A stretch of DNA of 64,000 bases from NCBI RefSeq assembly GCF_947500985.1, contig NZ_CANMTX010000001.1, forward strand, positions 682,001 through 746,000. The letters run 5' to 3'. The stretch's first letter is position 1, and the number at the start of each line of letters is the position of its first letter. Below are positions 45,264-54,578 of the stretch, piece by piece. The stretch is from an uncultured Maribacter sp. (GTDB lineage Bacteria > Bacteroidota > Bacteroidia > Flavobacteriales > Flavobacteriaceae). The notes under the pieces were generated by a model, which searched no databases, had not been told where the DNA came from, and saw nothing but the letters and a program-made list of their open reading frames with translations. A program made the position numbers and the translations under genes.

Positions 45264-45899
45264 TTGAAAATATACGCTATTAGTGGATTAGGTGCTGACC
45301 AAAGAGTTTTTAATCATTTAACTCTAGATTTTGAGCTAATAGCTATAGATTGGATTACTCCCCACCACAACGAATCTATTAAAGAATATTCGAGAAGGCT
45401 TAGCGCAGTTATAGACACCAATGAAGAGTTCTGCTTAATCGGAGTTAGTTTCGGCGGATTAATTGCCACAGAAATCAATCAAATACTTCATCCGAAAAAA
45501 GTAATTCTTATTTCTTCTGCACAAACAAAACGTGAATTAAGACCCATTTATAAATGGGTAGGCAAATCAAGAATTTTAAAGCTTGTACCTGCTTCTCTTT
45601 TCAATCCACCAAGGTTTCCTGCGAGGTATATCATCGGAGCCAATAACGCTAAACTATTTTATGAGATATTAGATGATACCGATTTAAACTTTGTGAAATG
45701 GGCTTTACAAGAATTTACTACTTGGCAGAATTTAAAGCAATCAGCAAACGTTATTAAGATTAATGGCACAAAAGATAAATTGATTCCCCCTAGAGGGACT
45801 ACAAAAATGAAGCTAATTGAGGGTGGCGAACACTTTATGATAGTTGACCGAGCAAATGAAATCAGCGAAATCATTAATTTTGAATTGAAAAATTCTTAG
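45264..45899 (+). CDS. alpha/beta hydrolase (paralogue of the one at 117-779)
   Basis: 211 residues from a TTG start at 45264, the only in-frame start that keeps the N-terminal strand KIYAISGLGADQRVF. The nucleophile elbow is GVSFGG (Ser near 62), the acid probably in NGTKDKLIPP and the His in GGEHFMIV. It is similar to the window's first gene in length, in the KVILISSAQTKREL region and in the C-terminal part. Substrate unknown. The GAF protein starts 12 bases downstream. Confidence 0.82.
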   Translation: MKIYAISGLGADQRVFNHLTLDFELIAIDWITPHHNESIKEYSRRLSAVIDTNEEFCLIGVSFGGLIATEINQILHPKKVILISSAQTKRELRPIYKWVGKSRILKLVPASLFNPPRFPARYIIGANNAKLFYEILDDTDLNFVKWALQEFTTWQNLKQSANVIKINGTKDKLIPPRGTTKMKLIEGGEHFMIVDRANEISEIINFELKNS

Positions 45900-45911
45900 A
45901 AAAGAAATAAA

Positions 45912-46379
45912 ATGAACAACTCTAAAGAAATTATAGCAGCTATACATACTCAATTATCAAAGGATTCCCCAAATTGGGATAGCCTTTTAAAAACAGTTAT
46001 AGAGCATTTTGACTGTTCTACCGGCACCTTACACTTTTTAGATAAAGACGATTTATTACAGCTTCAATCGCAAGTAGGTATTCCTGAGTTTTTGATTCCG
46101 AAGTTGTCTACTATCCCTATCGGTAAAGGTATGGCGGGTATTGCTGCAGAACGTAGAAAACCTGTTGAAATGTGTAATCTACAAACGGATGATTCTGGCG
46201 TAGCTAGACCTTCAGCAAAAGATACAAAAGTAGAAGGTTCATTAGCCGCACCATTATTATACAATGAAAAGCTTTTTGGAACTATAGGTATCGCTAAACC
46301 TGTACCTTATGATTTTACAGCACCTGAAATGGATTTACTAATGGAAATTAGTGAATTGATAAGCAAAAAATTGATCTAA
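45912..46379 (+). CDS. single GAF-domain protein
   Basis: 155 residues, essentially only a GAF domain: DWDSLLKTV-like N-terminal helix, then CSTGTLHFLD, IPIGKGMAGIAAERRKP and GSLAAPLLYNEKLFGTIGIAK. There is no kinase, output or transmembrane part. It may bind a small ligand such as a cyclic nucleotide, or act like free-methionine-sulphoxide reductase relatives, but the two catalytic cysteines of that enzyme are not present. Closest spacing is to the hydrolase gene 12 bases upstream, and a strong terminator follows. Confidence 0.82.
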   Translation: MNNSKEIIAAIHTQLSKDSPNWDSLLKTVIEHFDCSTGTLHFLDKDDLLQLQSQVGIPEFLIPKLSTIPIGKGMAGIAAERRKPVEMCNLQTDDSGVARPSAKDTKVEGSLAAPLLYNEKLFGTIGIAKPVPYDFTAPEMDLLMEISELISKKLI

Positions 46380-46401
46380 TTATTTAGCTTATGTAAATAA
46401 A

Positions 46402-46427
46402 AAAAGCCCGCTATATCGCGGGCTTTT
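46402..46427. terminator. bidirectional intrinsic terminator
   Basis: Perfect 10-bp stem AAAAGCCCGC / GCGGGCTTTT with a 6-base loop, flanked by A on the left and T at the right arm end. It lies between convergent genes, 23 bases after the GAF stop and 22 before the end of the large lipoprotein gene. Confidence 0.9.
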
Positions 46428-46448
46428 CAATTCAAATTAATCGTTATT

Positions 46449-49400
46449 TTATTTATTGGACTTACCTGGTATCACTACAGATTTAGAACCCGTTAAAGGT
46501 ATTGTACCTTCAGCACCTGCATCAGTATAACTTGCTGTAATAACCATTACATGATCAGGAGCTGATGCTGCTGCAGTAATAACCCCTTTTGATGGTAGCG
46601 ATTTTTCTTTCTTATCATCACCGTTCAAGGAAAGAATGTATAATCCTATTTGTCTAGTTTCATCTGAGGTTACATTAGGATGCGCTGGCATAGTAACTTC
46701 TCCCCAAACACCATTACCACCTGTTTTAATTTTACCCTGTAAGTACTTTAAAGCATCTTTACGCTCTTTATACTTTGCTGCCACATCTTTATAATTTGGC
46801 CCTATAGAAGCTGCAGCCTCTTTATGGCACACTTTACAATCCATTGCTTGGGTTAATGCTTTACCAGTAACCGCTGCAGAAACCTGTTGATGTCCTAAAT
46901 TCATAGCTACCTCATCCATTCCCTCCAAATAATCAACACTTACAAAAATATTACTAGGGTCAATGACAGTTCCATCAGCATCGGTCACAGAAACATCATA
47001 TTTGATTTTTTGTCCAGGTACATAAAATTCAGGAACACCATCTGCGAGAGAAATACTTACCTCTGGTGCAGTATTACCAGCAATAATACTAGTACCCTCA
47101 CTAATTGTTTCTGCTCCTTTATTATCAAATACTGTTACTTTTAATTTAAAAGCCCCTGCATCTAGATAGGTATAATCAACAGAAGGTGCTGTTGTCTCTT
47201 TGCTTTCACCATTACCAAAATCCCATAAATAAGAAACAGTATCATTATCTCGATCATCTGCTTCTATTTTAGCGCTAACTTTTAAGGGTGTCTTACCATT
47301 GGTTTCACTAGTGGTTACAGAACTTATTACAGGTGGTCTATTACCGCCATTATATTCTATATAACCTAATGCTGAATTTGCGTTTTGTGAAAACCAGCCA
47401 CTACCATATTCTAAAAGATAGATTTTACCATTTGGTCCAACTTCCATATCAATTAAACTATTGACATTAACCTCGGGTGCAAACGGTTCCATTTTACTGA
47501 AATCTCCGTTTTTATCTAAATGTACGGCGAACATCCATCCACGCATCCAATCATAAATAATCACTTTACCATCATAGTAACTTGGTAGTTTCTCATCTCC
47601 TTGGTACATATCTGAGTAATAAGTAGGTCCTGCCATTGCATTTCTACCACCAGTTGCTGTTTGTGGAAAATCTTGAGAATCGTCATACGGATAATACACA
47701 TATGCTGGCATTGCAGGTGGCAATTCTGTTAGCCCTGTATTATTACGAGAGTTATTTATAGGTTTTTTAGGATCAAATGCTGCACCTGTTTTACCTGTTT
47801 CATAGTCGTATGCATTATAAGCAAAATTGTTACCTATAAATAATGGCCATCCAAAATTACCTGCTTTTTTAGCCTGGTTCATTTCATCATATCCTCTTGG
47901 ACCTCTAGTGCTTAAACTATCTGCTCTTGCATCAGGACCAACGTCGCCCCAATACAAATACCCTCTCTTCATATCTATAGATATTCTATACGGATTTCTA
48001 TGACCCATAGTATAAATTTCTGGTCTCGTTTTATCTGTACCTACTGGGAATAAATTTCCTTCGGGTATGTCATACGTACCATCTTCCCTTACTTTAATTC
48101 TAAGTATTTTACCTCGTAAATCATTCGTATTACCTGAAGAACGACGAGCATCGTACTGCTCATGACCTGGTATATCATTCAAAGGTGCAAATCCGTTATT
48201 TACATATTTTACTTCTTTCTCATTAAACGGCGTTGAGTTATCACCTGTTGAAAGATATAGTAAGTTATCTGGACCAAAAGCTATGGAACCACCGGTATGA
48301 CAGCAAATCTCTCTCTGGCTATCTACATCCATAATTACCTGCTCAGAAGCTACATCAAACTTATCATCCTCAAATTTGAATCTTGACAAACGATTTACCC
48401 ATTCATCACCTGTTGGTGAGTAGTATACGTAGATCCAATGGTTATCGGCAAAATCAGGGTCTTTTTGTAAACCCATTATTCCTTCTTCTGCATTTACACC
48501 CGGTGTATTCAATGTTTTGCTGTATACATCAAGCTTTAATACTTCACTAATTTCTTTGGTCTCATTATTATATAACATAACCTCTCCCCTACGCTGAGCT
48601 ACCAAAACATTTCCGTTAGGCAAAACAGTCATTTCAGTAGGTTCAAAAAACTGACCTTCACTTAAAGTAACTTTTGCAAAACGATCTGCATCTGGTGGTA
48701 TTTGAGAAGTTACTTTAGAATAATCTAAATTTAAATTCTCACCTATGGCATATTGAATTCCACCTAACAAATGCTTTAAAAATAAATCTTCAGAATAACT
48801 TTCATCTCCATGTCCACCGCCAGTATAAAATGCGCGTCCGCCATCGAAATCATGAAACCATGCTATAGGATGAAAATCTCCGTTAGCACCACCCTCATAG
48901 GTAGACTCATCTAAGGTCATCAGAACATTTATATCTGGATTGATGTTTTTGTAGTTATACAATTCATCTTTTCTAGTCCATACAGAGTCGGTAAAAAACT
49001 GTGTAGCCTTAAAGTTCTTGTCCTTAATGATGAAATCAGCTGTTGGCATGCCCTTTGGGTGACTCAAAAATTGTGCTCCTGCCAGGTCATTGTACCAACC
49101 CCAATCATATTCGGTATCTGCCGCAGCATGTACACCAACATAACCACCACCAGCTTGAATATAACGCTCAAAAGCAGCTTCTTGATACTGATCTAATACA
49201 TTACCAGTAGTACTTAAAAATATAATAGTTGAATATTGTTTTAGGTTTTCATCTGTAAATAAATCTGCATTCTTGGTAGTATCGACTGCAAATCCGTTTT
49301 CTGTTCCTAACTTTTGAATGGCTGCAACGCCCGCAGGTATTGACCCATGCTTAAAACCCATAGTTTTTGAGAAAACTAAAACTTTAGGTTCTCCTTCTCG

Positions 49401-49469
49401 TTTATTGCCACCACATGAGACAATAATAAGCGCAAAACCCAAAAGCAGCGCAATGAAGATTTTTTTCAT
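46449..49469 (-). CDS. multidomain lipoprotein: ThuA, PQQ/glucose-sorbosone dehydrogenase-like propeller, PKD and cytochrome c
   Basis: 1006 residues. Lipobox LIIVSCGGN (Cys near 19). A ThuA-like domain spans about 30-240 (LVFSKTMGFKHGSIPAG, GGGYVGVHAAADTEYDWGWY, FYTGGGHGDES). A soluble glucose/sorbosone dehydrogenase-type propeller follows at about 265-700 (GLQKDPDFADNHWIYVYYSP, GNTNDLRGKILRI, MGHRNPYRIS). A PKD domain follows at about 715-800 (YLWDFGNGESKET). A c-type cytochrome with CKVCH is near 877-881 and its Met ligand probably in VTMPAHP. A short C-terminal beta tail ends the protein. It probably oxidises a sugar or polyol and passes electrons through its own haem. Confidence 0.9.
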   Translation of the reverse strand: MKKIFIALLLGFALIIVSCGGNKREGEPKVLVFSKTMGFKHGSIPAGVAAIQKLGTENGFAVDTTKNADLFTDENLKQYSTIIFLSTTGNVLDQYQEAAFERYIQAGGGYVGVHAAADTEYDWGWYNDLAGAQFLSHPKGMPTADFIIKDKNFKATQFFTDSVWTRKDELYNYKNINPDINVLMTLDESTYEGGANGDFHPIAWFHDFDGGRAFYTGGGHGDESYSEDLFLKHLLGGIQYAIGENLNLDYSKVTSQIPPDADRFAKVTLSEGQFFEPTEMTVLPNGNVLVAQRRGEVMLYNNETKEISEVLKLDVYSKTLNTPGVNAEEGIMGLQKDPDFADNHWIYVYYSPTGDEWVNRLSRFKFEDDKFDVASEQVIMDVDSQREICCHTGGSIAFGPDNLLYLSTGDNSTPFNEKEVKYVNNGFAPLNDIPGHEQYDARRSSGNTNDLRGKILRIKVREDGTYDIPEGNLFPVGTDKTRPEIYTMGHRNPYRISIDMKRGYLYWGDVGPDARADSLSTRGPRGYDEMNQAKKAGNFGWPLFIGNNFAYNAYDYETGKTGAAFDPKKPINNSRNNTGLTELPPAMPAYVYYPYDDSQDFPQTATGGRNAMAGPTYYSDMYQGDEKLPSYYDGKVIIYDWMRGWMFAVHLDKNGDFSKMEPFAPEVNVNSLIDMEVGPNGKIYLLEYGSGWFSQNANSALGYIEYNGGNRPPVISSVTTSETNGKTPLKVSAKIEADDRDNDTVSYLWDFGNGESKETTAPSVDYTYLDAGAFKLKVTVFDNKGAETISEGTSIIAGNTAPEVSISLADGVPEFYVPGQKIKYDVSVTDADGTVIDPSNIFVSVDYLEGMDEVAMNLGHQQVSAAVTGKALTQAMDCKVCHKEAAASIGPNYKDVAAKYKERKDALKYLQGKIKTGGNGVWGEVTMPAHPNVTSDETRQIGLYILSLNGDDKKEKSLPSKGVITAAASAPDHVMVITASYTDAGAEGTIPLTGSKSVVIPGKSNK

Positions 49470-49595
49470 ACGTAAATTGTTGTTGTTTAGTTGATTTTAG
49501 AAAGCATAAAAATAGGGTGCGCATCTGTATTAACCAATACTTTCTGTGTTAATCATTGTACATTTATGATAAATTTATACCCCTATAATAGATTT

Positions 49596-50177
49596 ATGAT
49601 AAACAAACCCGAGTTATATTTTAAAAATGATAGTGAATTCAAAAATTGGTTACACTATAATCATTCTGATCATACGGGAGTTCATCTCATTTTCTACGCT
49701 GTAGCACATGAAAACGAAAGTATGCGATGGGAAGAAGCTGTACAAGTAGCACTTTGTTATGGATGGATAGATAGTACGGTTAAAAGCTTAGGCAATGGTA
49801 AACGAAGACAGTACTTCTGCCCAAGGAAACCTAAAAGTGTTTGGAGTAAAGTAAATAAGAACTATATAAAAGAGCTCAAAGCTAATAGCAGAATGCAAGC
49901 CGCTGGGTTAGCTGCAATTAAAATTGCTAAAGAAAATGGATCTTGGACTTCTCTAGATGATGTGGAAAACGGAGTAATACCTGAAGAATTACAACTTGCT
50001 TTCGATAAAAACCCCGATGCATTTAGCAACTTTAAGAACTTTACCCATAGCCAACGTAAAGGCTACCTCTATTGGTTAAATCAAGCAAAACGATTAGATA
50101 CACGCAATAAAAGAATAAATGAAATTATATGCCACTGCGCTGAAAACATAAAATATAGAAATGGTGGCGGACGATAA
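49596..50177 (+). CDS. YdeI/OmpD-associated family protein
   Basis: 193 residues from the ATG at 49596, where the conserved N-terminus begins; upstream in-frame starts at 49491 add only non-conserved sequence. Family motifs include HTGVHLIFYA, WEEAVQVALCYGWIDSTVKSL, RRQYFCPRKPKSVWSKVNK and FKNFTHSQRKGYLYWLNQAKR. YdeI-like proteins are linked to bacteriocin or antimicrobial-peptide resistance, but the mechanism is not established. No neighbours suggest a role. Confidence 0.85.
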   Translation: MINKPELYFKNDSEFKNWLHYNHSDHTGVHLIFYAVAHENESMRWEEAVQVALCYGWIDSTVKSLGNGKRRQYFCPRKPKSVWSKVNKNYIKELKANSRMQAAGLAAIKIAKENGSWTSLDDVENGVIPEELQLAFDKNPDAFSNFKNFTHSQRKGYLYWLNQAKRLDTRNKRINEIICHCAENIKYRNGGGR

Positions 50178-50311
50178 AATAGAAAAAAACATTTAAACTG
50201 CAATCGATTAATACGTTAGCTAATTATCAATTAAACCTTATTTTTACATTCGCTTTTGTGGTGTACCAAGCCAACGTGTTTCCGTTATTGGTTTTCCCGA
50301 AGATGTATTAA

Positions 50312-51079
50312 ATGTCTAAATTACCTAAAGAACATCAGTTCTTAGATTTATCTGATTACGGTCGCCCTTTTGCCTTTATAATTGCCAACCGTTTAAAAAC
50401 AACCATTTTTACACCAATTCACGTTACGCTGGCATTTACGGTCTGCGGACTTCTAGCTATTGGCTTTATCTTAGAAGGGTTTTATTGGTCAGCTTTACTT
50501 TTTCTAGTTTTAAAATCTATTCTTGACGCTGCAGATGGCGAGCTGGCACGTATTAAGAAAATACCTTCGCATATTGGTCGATACTTTGATTCTATTTCAG
50601 ATTTCATACTTAATTTGTTATTCATACTTTCAATTTGGTACATAAATGATAGTACTATTTTCTTTGCATTGGTGGCTTTCGTAGGACTACAATTACAAGG
50701 CACACTCTATAATTATTACTATGTAATTTTGAGAAATAAGTATGATGGTGATACCACAAGTAGGGTATTTGAAAATAAAACACCCAAAGCCCTCAGCGGA
50801 GAAAATCAACAAACTGTAGACTTACTATATCGCATTTACTCATTTTGTTATGGTCCTTATGATCGTATTATTTATGGTCTTGATAAGAATGCCATTAAAG
50901 GAATATATCAACCCAAATGGTTAATGACCGCAGTCTCTACTTTTGGGCTGGGCTTTCAATTACTGCTCATTGGGCTCTTTTTAGTATTGGGTTTAAAAGC
51001 CTATATAATTCCCTTTTTCATAGGGTATAGCCTACTAATTTTTGTTTTTATCTTAATCAGACAATTATTAAATAAGTAA
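50312..51079 (+). CDS. CDP-alcohol phosphatidyltransferase family protein
   Basis: 255 residues with several transmembrane helices. The full active-site motif D-x2-D-G-x2-A-R-x8-G-x3-D-x3-D reads DAADGELARIKKIPSHIGRYFDSISD (split at the metal-binding Asp positions) near residue 72. Such enzymes move a phosphatidyl group from CDP-diacylglycerol to an alcohol, making for example phosphatidylglycerol phosphate, phosphatidylserine or inositol lipid. The acceptor cannot be read from the sequence. The next gene follows after 36 bases. Confidence 0.9.
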   Translation: MSKLPKEHQFLDLSDYGRPFAFIIANRLKTTIFTPIHVTLAFTVCGLLAIGFILEGFYWSALLFLVLKSILDAADGELARIKKIPSHIGRYFDSISDFILNLLFILSIWYINDSTIFFALVAFVGLQLQGTLYNYYYVILRNKYDGDTTSRVFENKTPKALSGENQQTVDLLYRIYSFCYGPYDRIIYGLDKNAIKGIYQPKWLMTAVSTFGLGFQLLLIGLFLVLGLKAYIIPFFIGYSLLIFVFILIRQLLNK

Positions 51080-51115
51080 TTATTTTTACCTTTCTAATCC
51101 AACCAAAAAAACAAC

Positions 51116-52546
51116 ATGAATATTTCAATTATATTAAAACAGTCTTGTCTAGTCTTATGCTGTTTAACAATGCTTTTATCATGTAAATCTGAACCGCAAA
51201 CAACCTACGATGTAATCATAAAAAATGGTAATCTTATTCATCTAGAAGATGGTTCTGTTTCAATTTCAAATATTCTTATTAATGACAATAGAATCACAAA
51301 AATCATATCTGATTCTGACTTAACCTACATTCAAGCTGAAACTATAATTGATGCAAAAGGTAAATTTATAGTACCAGGCTTTTGGGACAATCACACACAT
51401 TTTAGAGGTGGAGATTCATTAATCAATGCAAATAAGAACTTCTTGAAACTCTTTATGGCAAATGGAATTACCACAGTTCGTGATGCGGGTGGCGATCTTA
51501 CCTCGTCTGTTTTAGAATGGCGAAAAGCTATTGCAAAAAATGAACTTGTTGGACCTACAATTTTTACATCTGGACCAAAAATTGACGGACCAGGTGGTAC
51601 TTGGGCCGGTTCTTTAGAAGTAGATACTGATGAAGATATTTCTAAGGCTTTGGACTCTTTGCAAGCTATACCATCTGACTTTGTAAAAATTTATGATAGC
51701 CGTATTTCGGGAGAGAATTATTTAAAGGTGATTCAAGAAGCCGAGAAACGAAATTTAATTACATCGGGGCATATGCCTTTTACAGTGGAGCTTGACGCTA
51801 CTATTGATGCTGGCATTGATGCGGTAGAACATTTGTACTATATCATGAAAGGGTGTTCTAGCTATGAGAAAGAAATCACACAACAATTGATTAATAAAGA
51901 AATCGGATTTTGGGATGCCATGCCCCTACTCCAATCTTCATTTTCTGACTCCACCGCTTTAAAAACATTCGAGCATTTAAAATCGAATGACGTATTTGTA
52001 GTACCTACACTACATATTGGCGGAGTGCTTAGCTATTTAGATGAAGTTGATCATACGAATGATGCCTATTTAAAGTATATGAGCTTCGGAATTCAGCAAA
52101 CCTATAAAGGTAGAATTGACCGTGTAAAAAATGCAACCGTAAAGCAAGTGACAGACCGTAAAGCACTTGATACTTTTTTCGGTAAACTTGCTTATAAACT
52201 GAATGAAAACGGAGTATCTCTTTTGGCTGGATCAGATAGCGGAGCATATAACAGTTATACGTATCCCGGTATATCATTACATAAAGAAATGGAAGCCATG
52301 GTCGCTACCGGAATTTCTCCTTTAGATGCACTTAAATCATCTGCTTATAATGGTGCTAAATTTTTAAAACAAGATGCTGATTACGGAACTATTTCTGAAG
52401 GTAAAATTGCTGATATCGTTTTACTGAACAGTAACCCGTTAGAAGATATTAAAAGTACCAAAGACATCTTTATGGTAATTTCTAACCGAAATCAACATTC
52501 CAAAACTGACTTAGACAACTTATTAACCTCTGCTATTGCCAACTAA
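51116..52546 (+). CDS. amidohydrolase family lipoprotein
   Basis: 476 residues with lipobox TMLLSCKSE (Cys near 23). The amidohydrolase barrel carries metal-ligand motif DNHTHFRGG near residue 91. A metal-bridging Lys lies in DFVKIYDSR, later His in SGHMPFTVE and VEHLYYIMK, and an Asp in LAGSDSGAYN. It resembles imidazolonepropionase/prolidase-type amidohydrolases. The substrate is unknown. A second, related amidohydrolase starts 14 bases downstream, so the two are probably an operon. Confidence 0.87.
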   Translation: MNISIILKQSCLVLCCLTMLLSCKSEPQTTYDVIIKNGNLIHLEDGSVSISNILINDNRITKIISDSDLTYIQAETIIDAKGKFIVPGFWDNHTHFRGGDSLINANKNFLKLFMANGITTVRDAGGDLTSSVLEWRKAIAKNELVGPTIFTSGPKIDGPGGTWAGSLEVDTDEDISKALDSLQAIPSDFVKIYDSRISGENYLKVIQEAEKRNLITSGHMPFTVELDATIDAGIDAVEHLYYIMKGCSSYEKEITQQLINKEIGFWDAMPLLQSSFSDSTALKTFEHLKSNDVFVVPTLHIGGVLSYLDEVDHTNDAYLKYMSFGIQQTYKGRIDRVKNATVKQVTDRKALDTFFGKLAYKLNENGVSLLAGSDSGAYNSYTYPGISLHKEMEAMVATGISPLDALKSSAYNGAKFLKQDADYGTISEGKIADIVLLNSNPLEDIKSTKDIFMVISNRNQHSKTDLDNLLTSAIAN

Positions 52547-52559
52547 ACAAACTACCTTT

Positions 52560-53804
52560 ATGAAATCAATATTATTTTTATTTCTATTATCTGTAAGTCT
52601 ATGTTCTGCTCAAACACTCTTAAAACCAGACCAAGTATTCGACGGTAGTGAATTACATACAAATTGGGTGGTGTTAGTCGAAGGAAATCAAATTACGTAT
52701 GCAGGAAATGCGAACGGAATAAATCTACCGAACAACACCACAGAAATAGATTTGACTGGCAGTACTTTAATGCCTGGAATTATTGAAGGTCACTCCCATG
52801 TTTTATTACACCCATACAACGAAACCGATTGGAATGATCAGGTACTTAAAGAATCGCCTGTTGAACGTGCAGTTAGAGGTACCGTTCATGTAAAGAATTC
52901 TTTAATGGCAGGTGTAACCACCATGCGAGATTTGGGCGCTGAAGGTGCCGGTTATACGGATGTTTATTTAAAGAAAACTATTGATAAGGGAATTATAGAT
53001 GGACCACGTTTATTGGTTGCGGGACCTGCAATTGTAGCTACAGGAGCATACGGACCAAAAGGATTTCACGACGGTGTAACTGTGCCCTTAGGTGCCGAAG
53101 CTGCAAGCGGAGTTGATCAGTGTATTGAAACCGTTCGTAGACAAATGGGTAACGGTGCCGATTTAATAAAAATATATGCCGATTATCGTTGGACACCAGG
53201 TGCCGATTCTAAGGCGACATTTTTACAGGAAGAAATTAATGCAATGGTTGCGACCGCTACTACTGCAGGAAAATATGTAGTCGCACATGCCGGTACTCCC
53301 GAAGGAATGAAAAGAGCCATTCTCGGTGGCGTTGAAACTATTGAACATGGTGATGGCGGTACACCTGAAATTTTTAAGATGATGAAGGATAAAGGTATCG
53401 GTCTATGCCCTACTCTTGCTGCTGGCGATGCCATTACGCAATACCGAGGTTGGAACAAAGCTACAGACCTAGAACCTGAGCGTATTAAACAGAAACGCAA
53501 GTCTTTTAAAATGGCGTTAGATTCTGGTGTACAAATTGTATTTGGTGGTGATGTGGGTGTTTTTACCCACGGAGAAAATTATCGTGAAATGGAATTGATG
53601 GTAGATTACGGAATGAAGCCTTTAGCGGTCTTAAAATCTGCTACCTCTGGTAATGCCAGTATGTTTCATTTAAATCAATTAGGAAGCTTAAAAGAGGGGT
53701 TTTTAGCTGATATTATTGCAGTAAAAGGGAATCCCGTAAAAGATATCTCTTCTGTGAAAAATGTGTCTTTTGTAATGAAAGATGGTGTGGTTTATAAGGA
53801 GTAG
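52560..53804 (+). CDS. exported amidohydrolase (second of a tandem pair)
   Basis: About 414 residues. Signal peptide (ILFLFLLSVSLCSAQ), so periplasmic. Metal motif EGHSHVLLHP, Lys in LIKIYADYR, His in VAHAGTPEG and IEHGDGG, and Asp in VFGGDVGVF match the amidohydrolase superfamily. The start is the ATG at 52560, giving the signal peptide its first Met; an upstream in-frame start at 52536 overlaps the previous stop. It shares its family with the preceding lipoprotein, so both may act on related amide or cyclic substrates (inferred). Confidence 0.88.
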   Translation: MKSILFLFLLSVSLCSAQTLLKPDQVFDGSELHTNWVVLVEGNQITYAGNANGINLPNNTTEIDLTGSTLMPGIIEGHSHVLLHPYNETDWNDQVLKESPVERAVRGTVHVKNSLMAGVTTMRDLGAEGAGYTDVYLKKTIDKGIIDGPRLLVAGPAIVATGAYGPKGFHDGVTVPLGAEAASGVDQCIETVRRQMGNGADLIKIYADYRWTPGADSKATFLQEEINAMVATATTAGKYVVAHAGTPEGMKRAILGGVETIEHGDGGTPEIFKMMKDKGIGLCPTLAAGDAITQYRGWNKATDLEPERIKQKRKSFKMALDSGVQIVFGGDVGVFTHGENYREMELMVDYGMKPLAVLKSATSGNASMFHLNQLGSLKEGFLADIIAVKGNPVKDISSVKNVSFVMKDGVVYKE

Positions 53805-53831
53805 TTGTTGGTTGTTGGTTTTTCGAGACAC

Positions 53832-53857
53832 GGTCACTTCGGCTACGCTCAGTGACC
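53832..53857. repeat. palindromic repeat element (copy C), possible terminator
   Basis: Hairpin GGTCACT-TCGGCTACGCTC-AGTGACC with a 7-bp stem and a 12-base loop. The loop is nearly the same as in the copy inside purL at 18006. It sits between convergent genes, where it could serve as a terminator or be a member of a dispersed repeat family. A GTTGTTGG-rich stretch lies just before it. Confidence 0.7.
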
Positions 53858-53898
53858 TTTAAATTTAATATCTTCTACAGATTACTTTGTACTTCGTA

Positions 53899-54522
53899 TT
53901 AATCCACACACTTATTAATTCGCAAGGCACTAGAAACCATAAAAGTGATAAACGAGATTTCTATAACTCGCTGTAGAACTCCTCGGTAACCTGAATTGGG
54001 GTCGGAAAATAGGGAGAATATGAAAATGCCACTTATAATTCCTGTGATCATTGCAATTTGAGATAAACGCTCGTAGTTTTCAAACTTCTTTAACCCTAAT
54101 CCTATACCTATTAAACAAATTGGAAAAAAGATATAAGTTAAAGAAGCCACTGCATTATGTATAAGTTGTGCAAGGCTAGAATCTATGACATCTGTTGGGC
54201 AGCCTGCATCACACGGAAAAAATCCGACTAATACAGTACCCAATCCGTAGAATAATGCCAATCCGAAAAACCCGGCTACTATCAATTTGGAACTTGGAAA
54301 ATATTTAGGAACACTAAAGCAAAAGATAGTAATGAGAATTCCGCTAGGCACATATCCGAAGTACTGTAAATACTGACCATATTCAGTATTAGACGCAAAA
54401 GATTCACTTATGTACTGACTTACCACACTGTAGTCTTCTATTAATAATGGACCAACGATGGCGGCTATCGCAAATAAACTTACTCCTAAAATTCCTATGT
54501 ATGCTACTAGTTTATTGGTCAT
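53899..54522 (-). CDS. DUF998 membrane protein
   Basis: 207 residues with six hydrophobic segments matching DUF998: SVVSQYISE, a GLGTVLVGFFPCDAGCP segment holding the two conserved Cys near residue 115-120, and LIHNAVASLTYIFFPICLI. The family is of unknown function. The gene is in the same direction as the sterol desaturase 56 bases upstream. Confidence 0.85.
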   Translation of the reverse strand: MTNKLVAYIGILGVSLFAIAAIVGPLLIEDYSVVSQYISESFASNTEYGQYLQYFGYVPSGILITIFCFSVPKYFPSSKLIVAGFFGLALFYGLGTVLVGFFPCDAGCPTDVIDSSLAQLIHNAVASLTYIFFPICLIGIGLGLKKFENYERLSQIAMITGIISGIFIFSLFSDPNSGYRGVLQRVIEISFITFMVSSALRINKCVD

Positions 54523-54578
54523 TCTTCTGGTGGTTGGTTTTTATATGACGCTCAAAAGACCTTTATGTTACACAAAAA

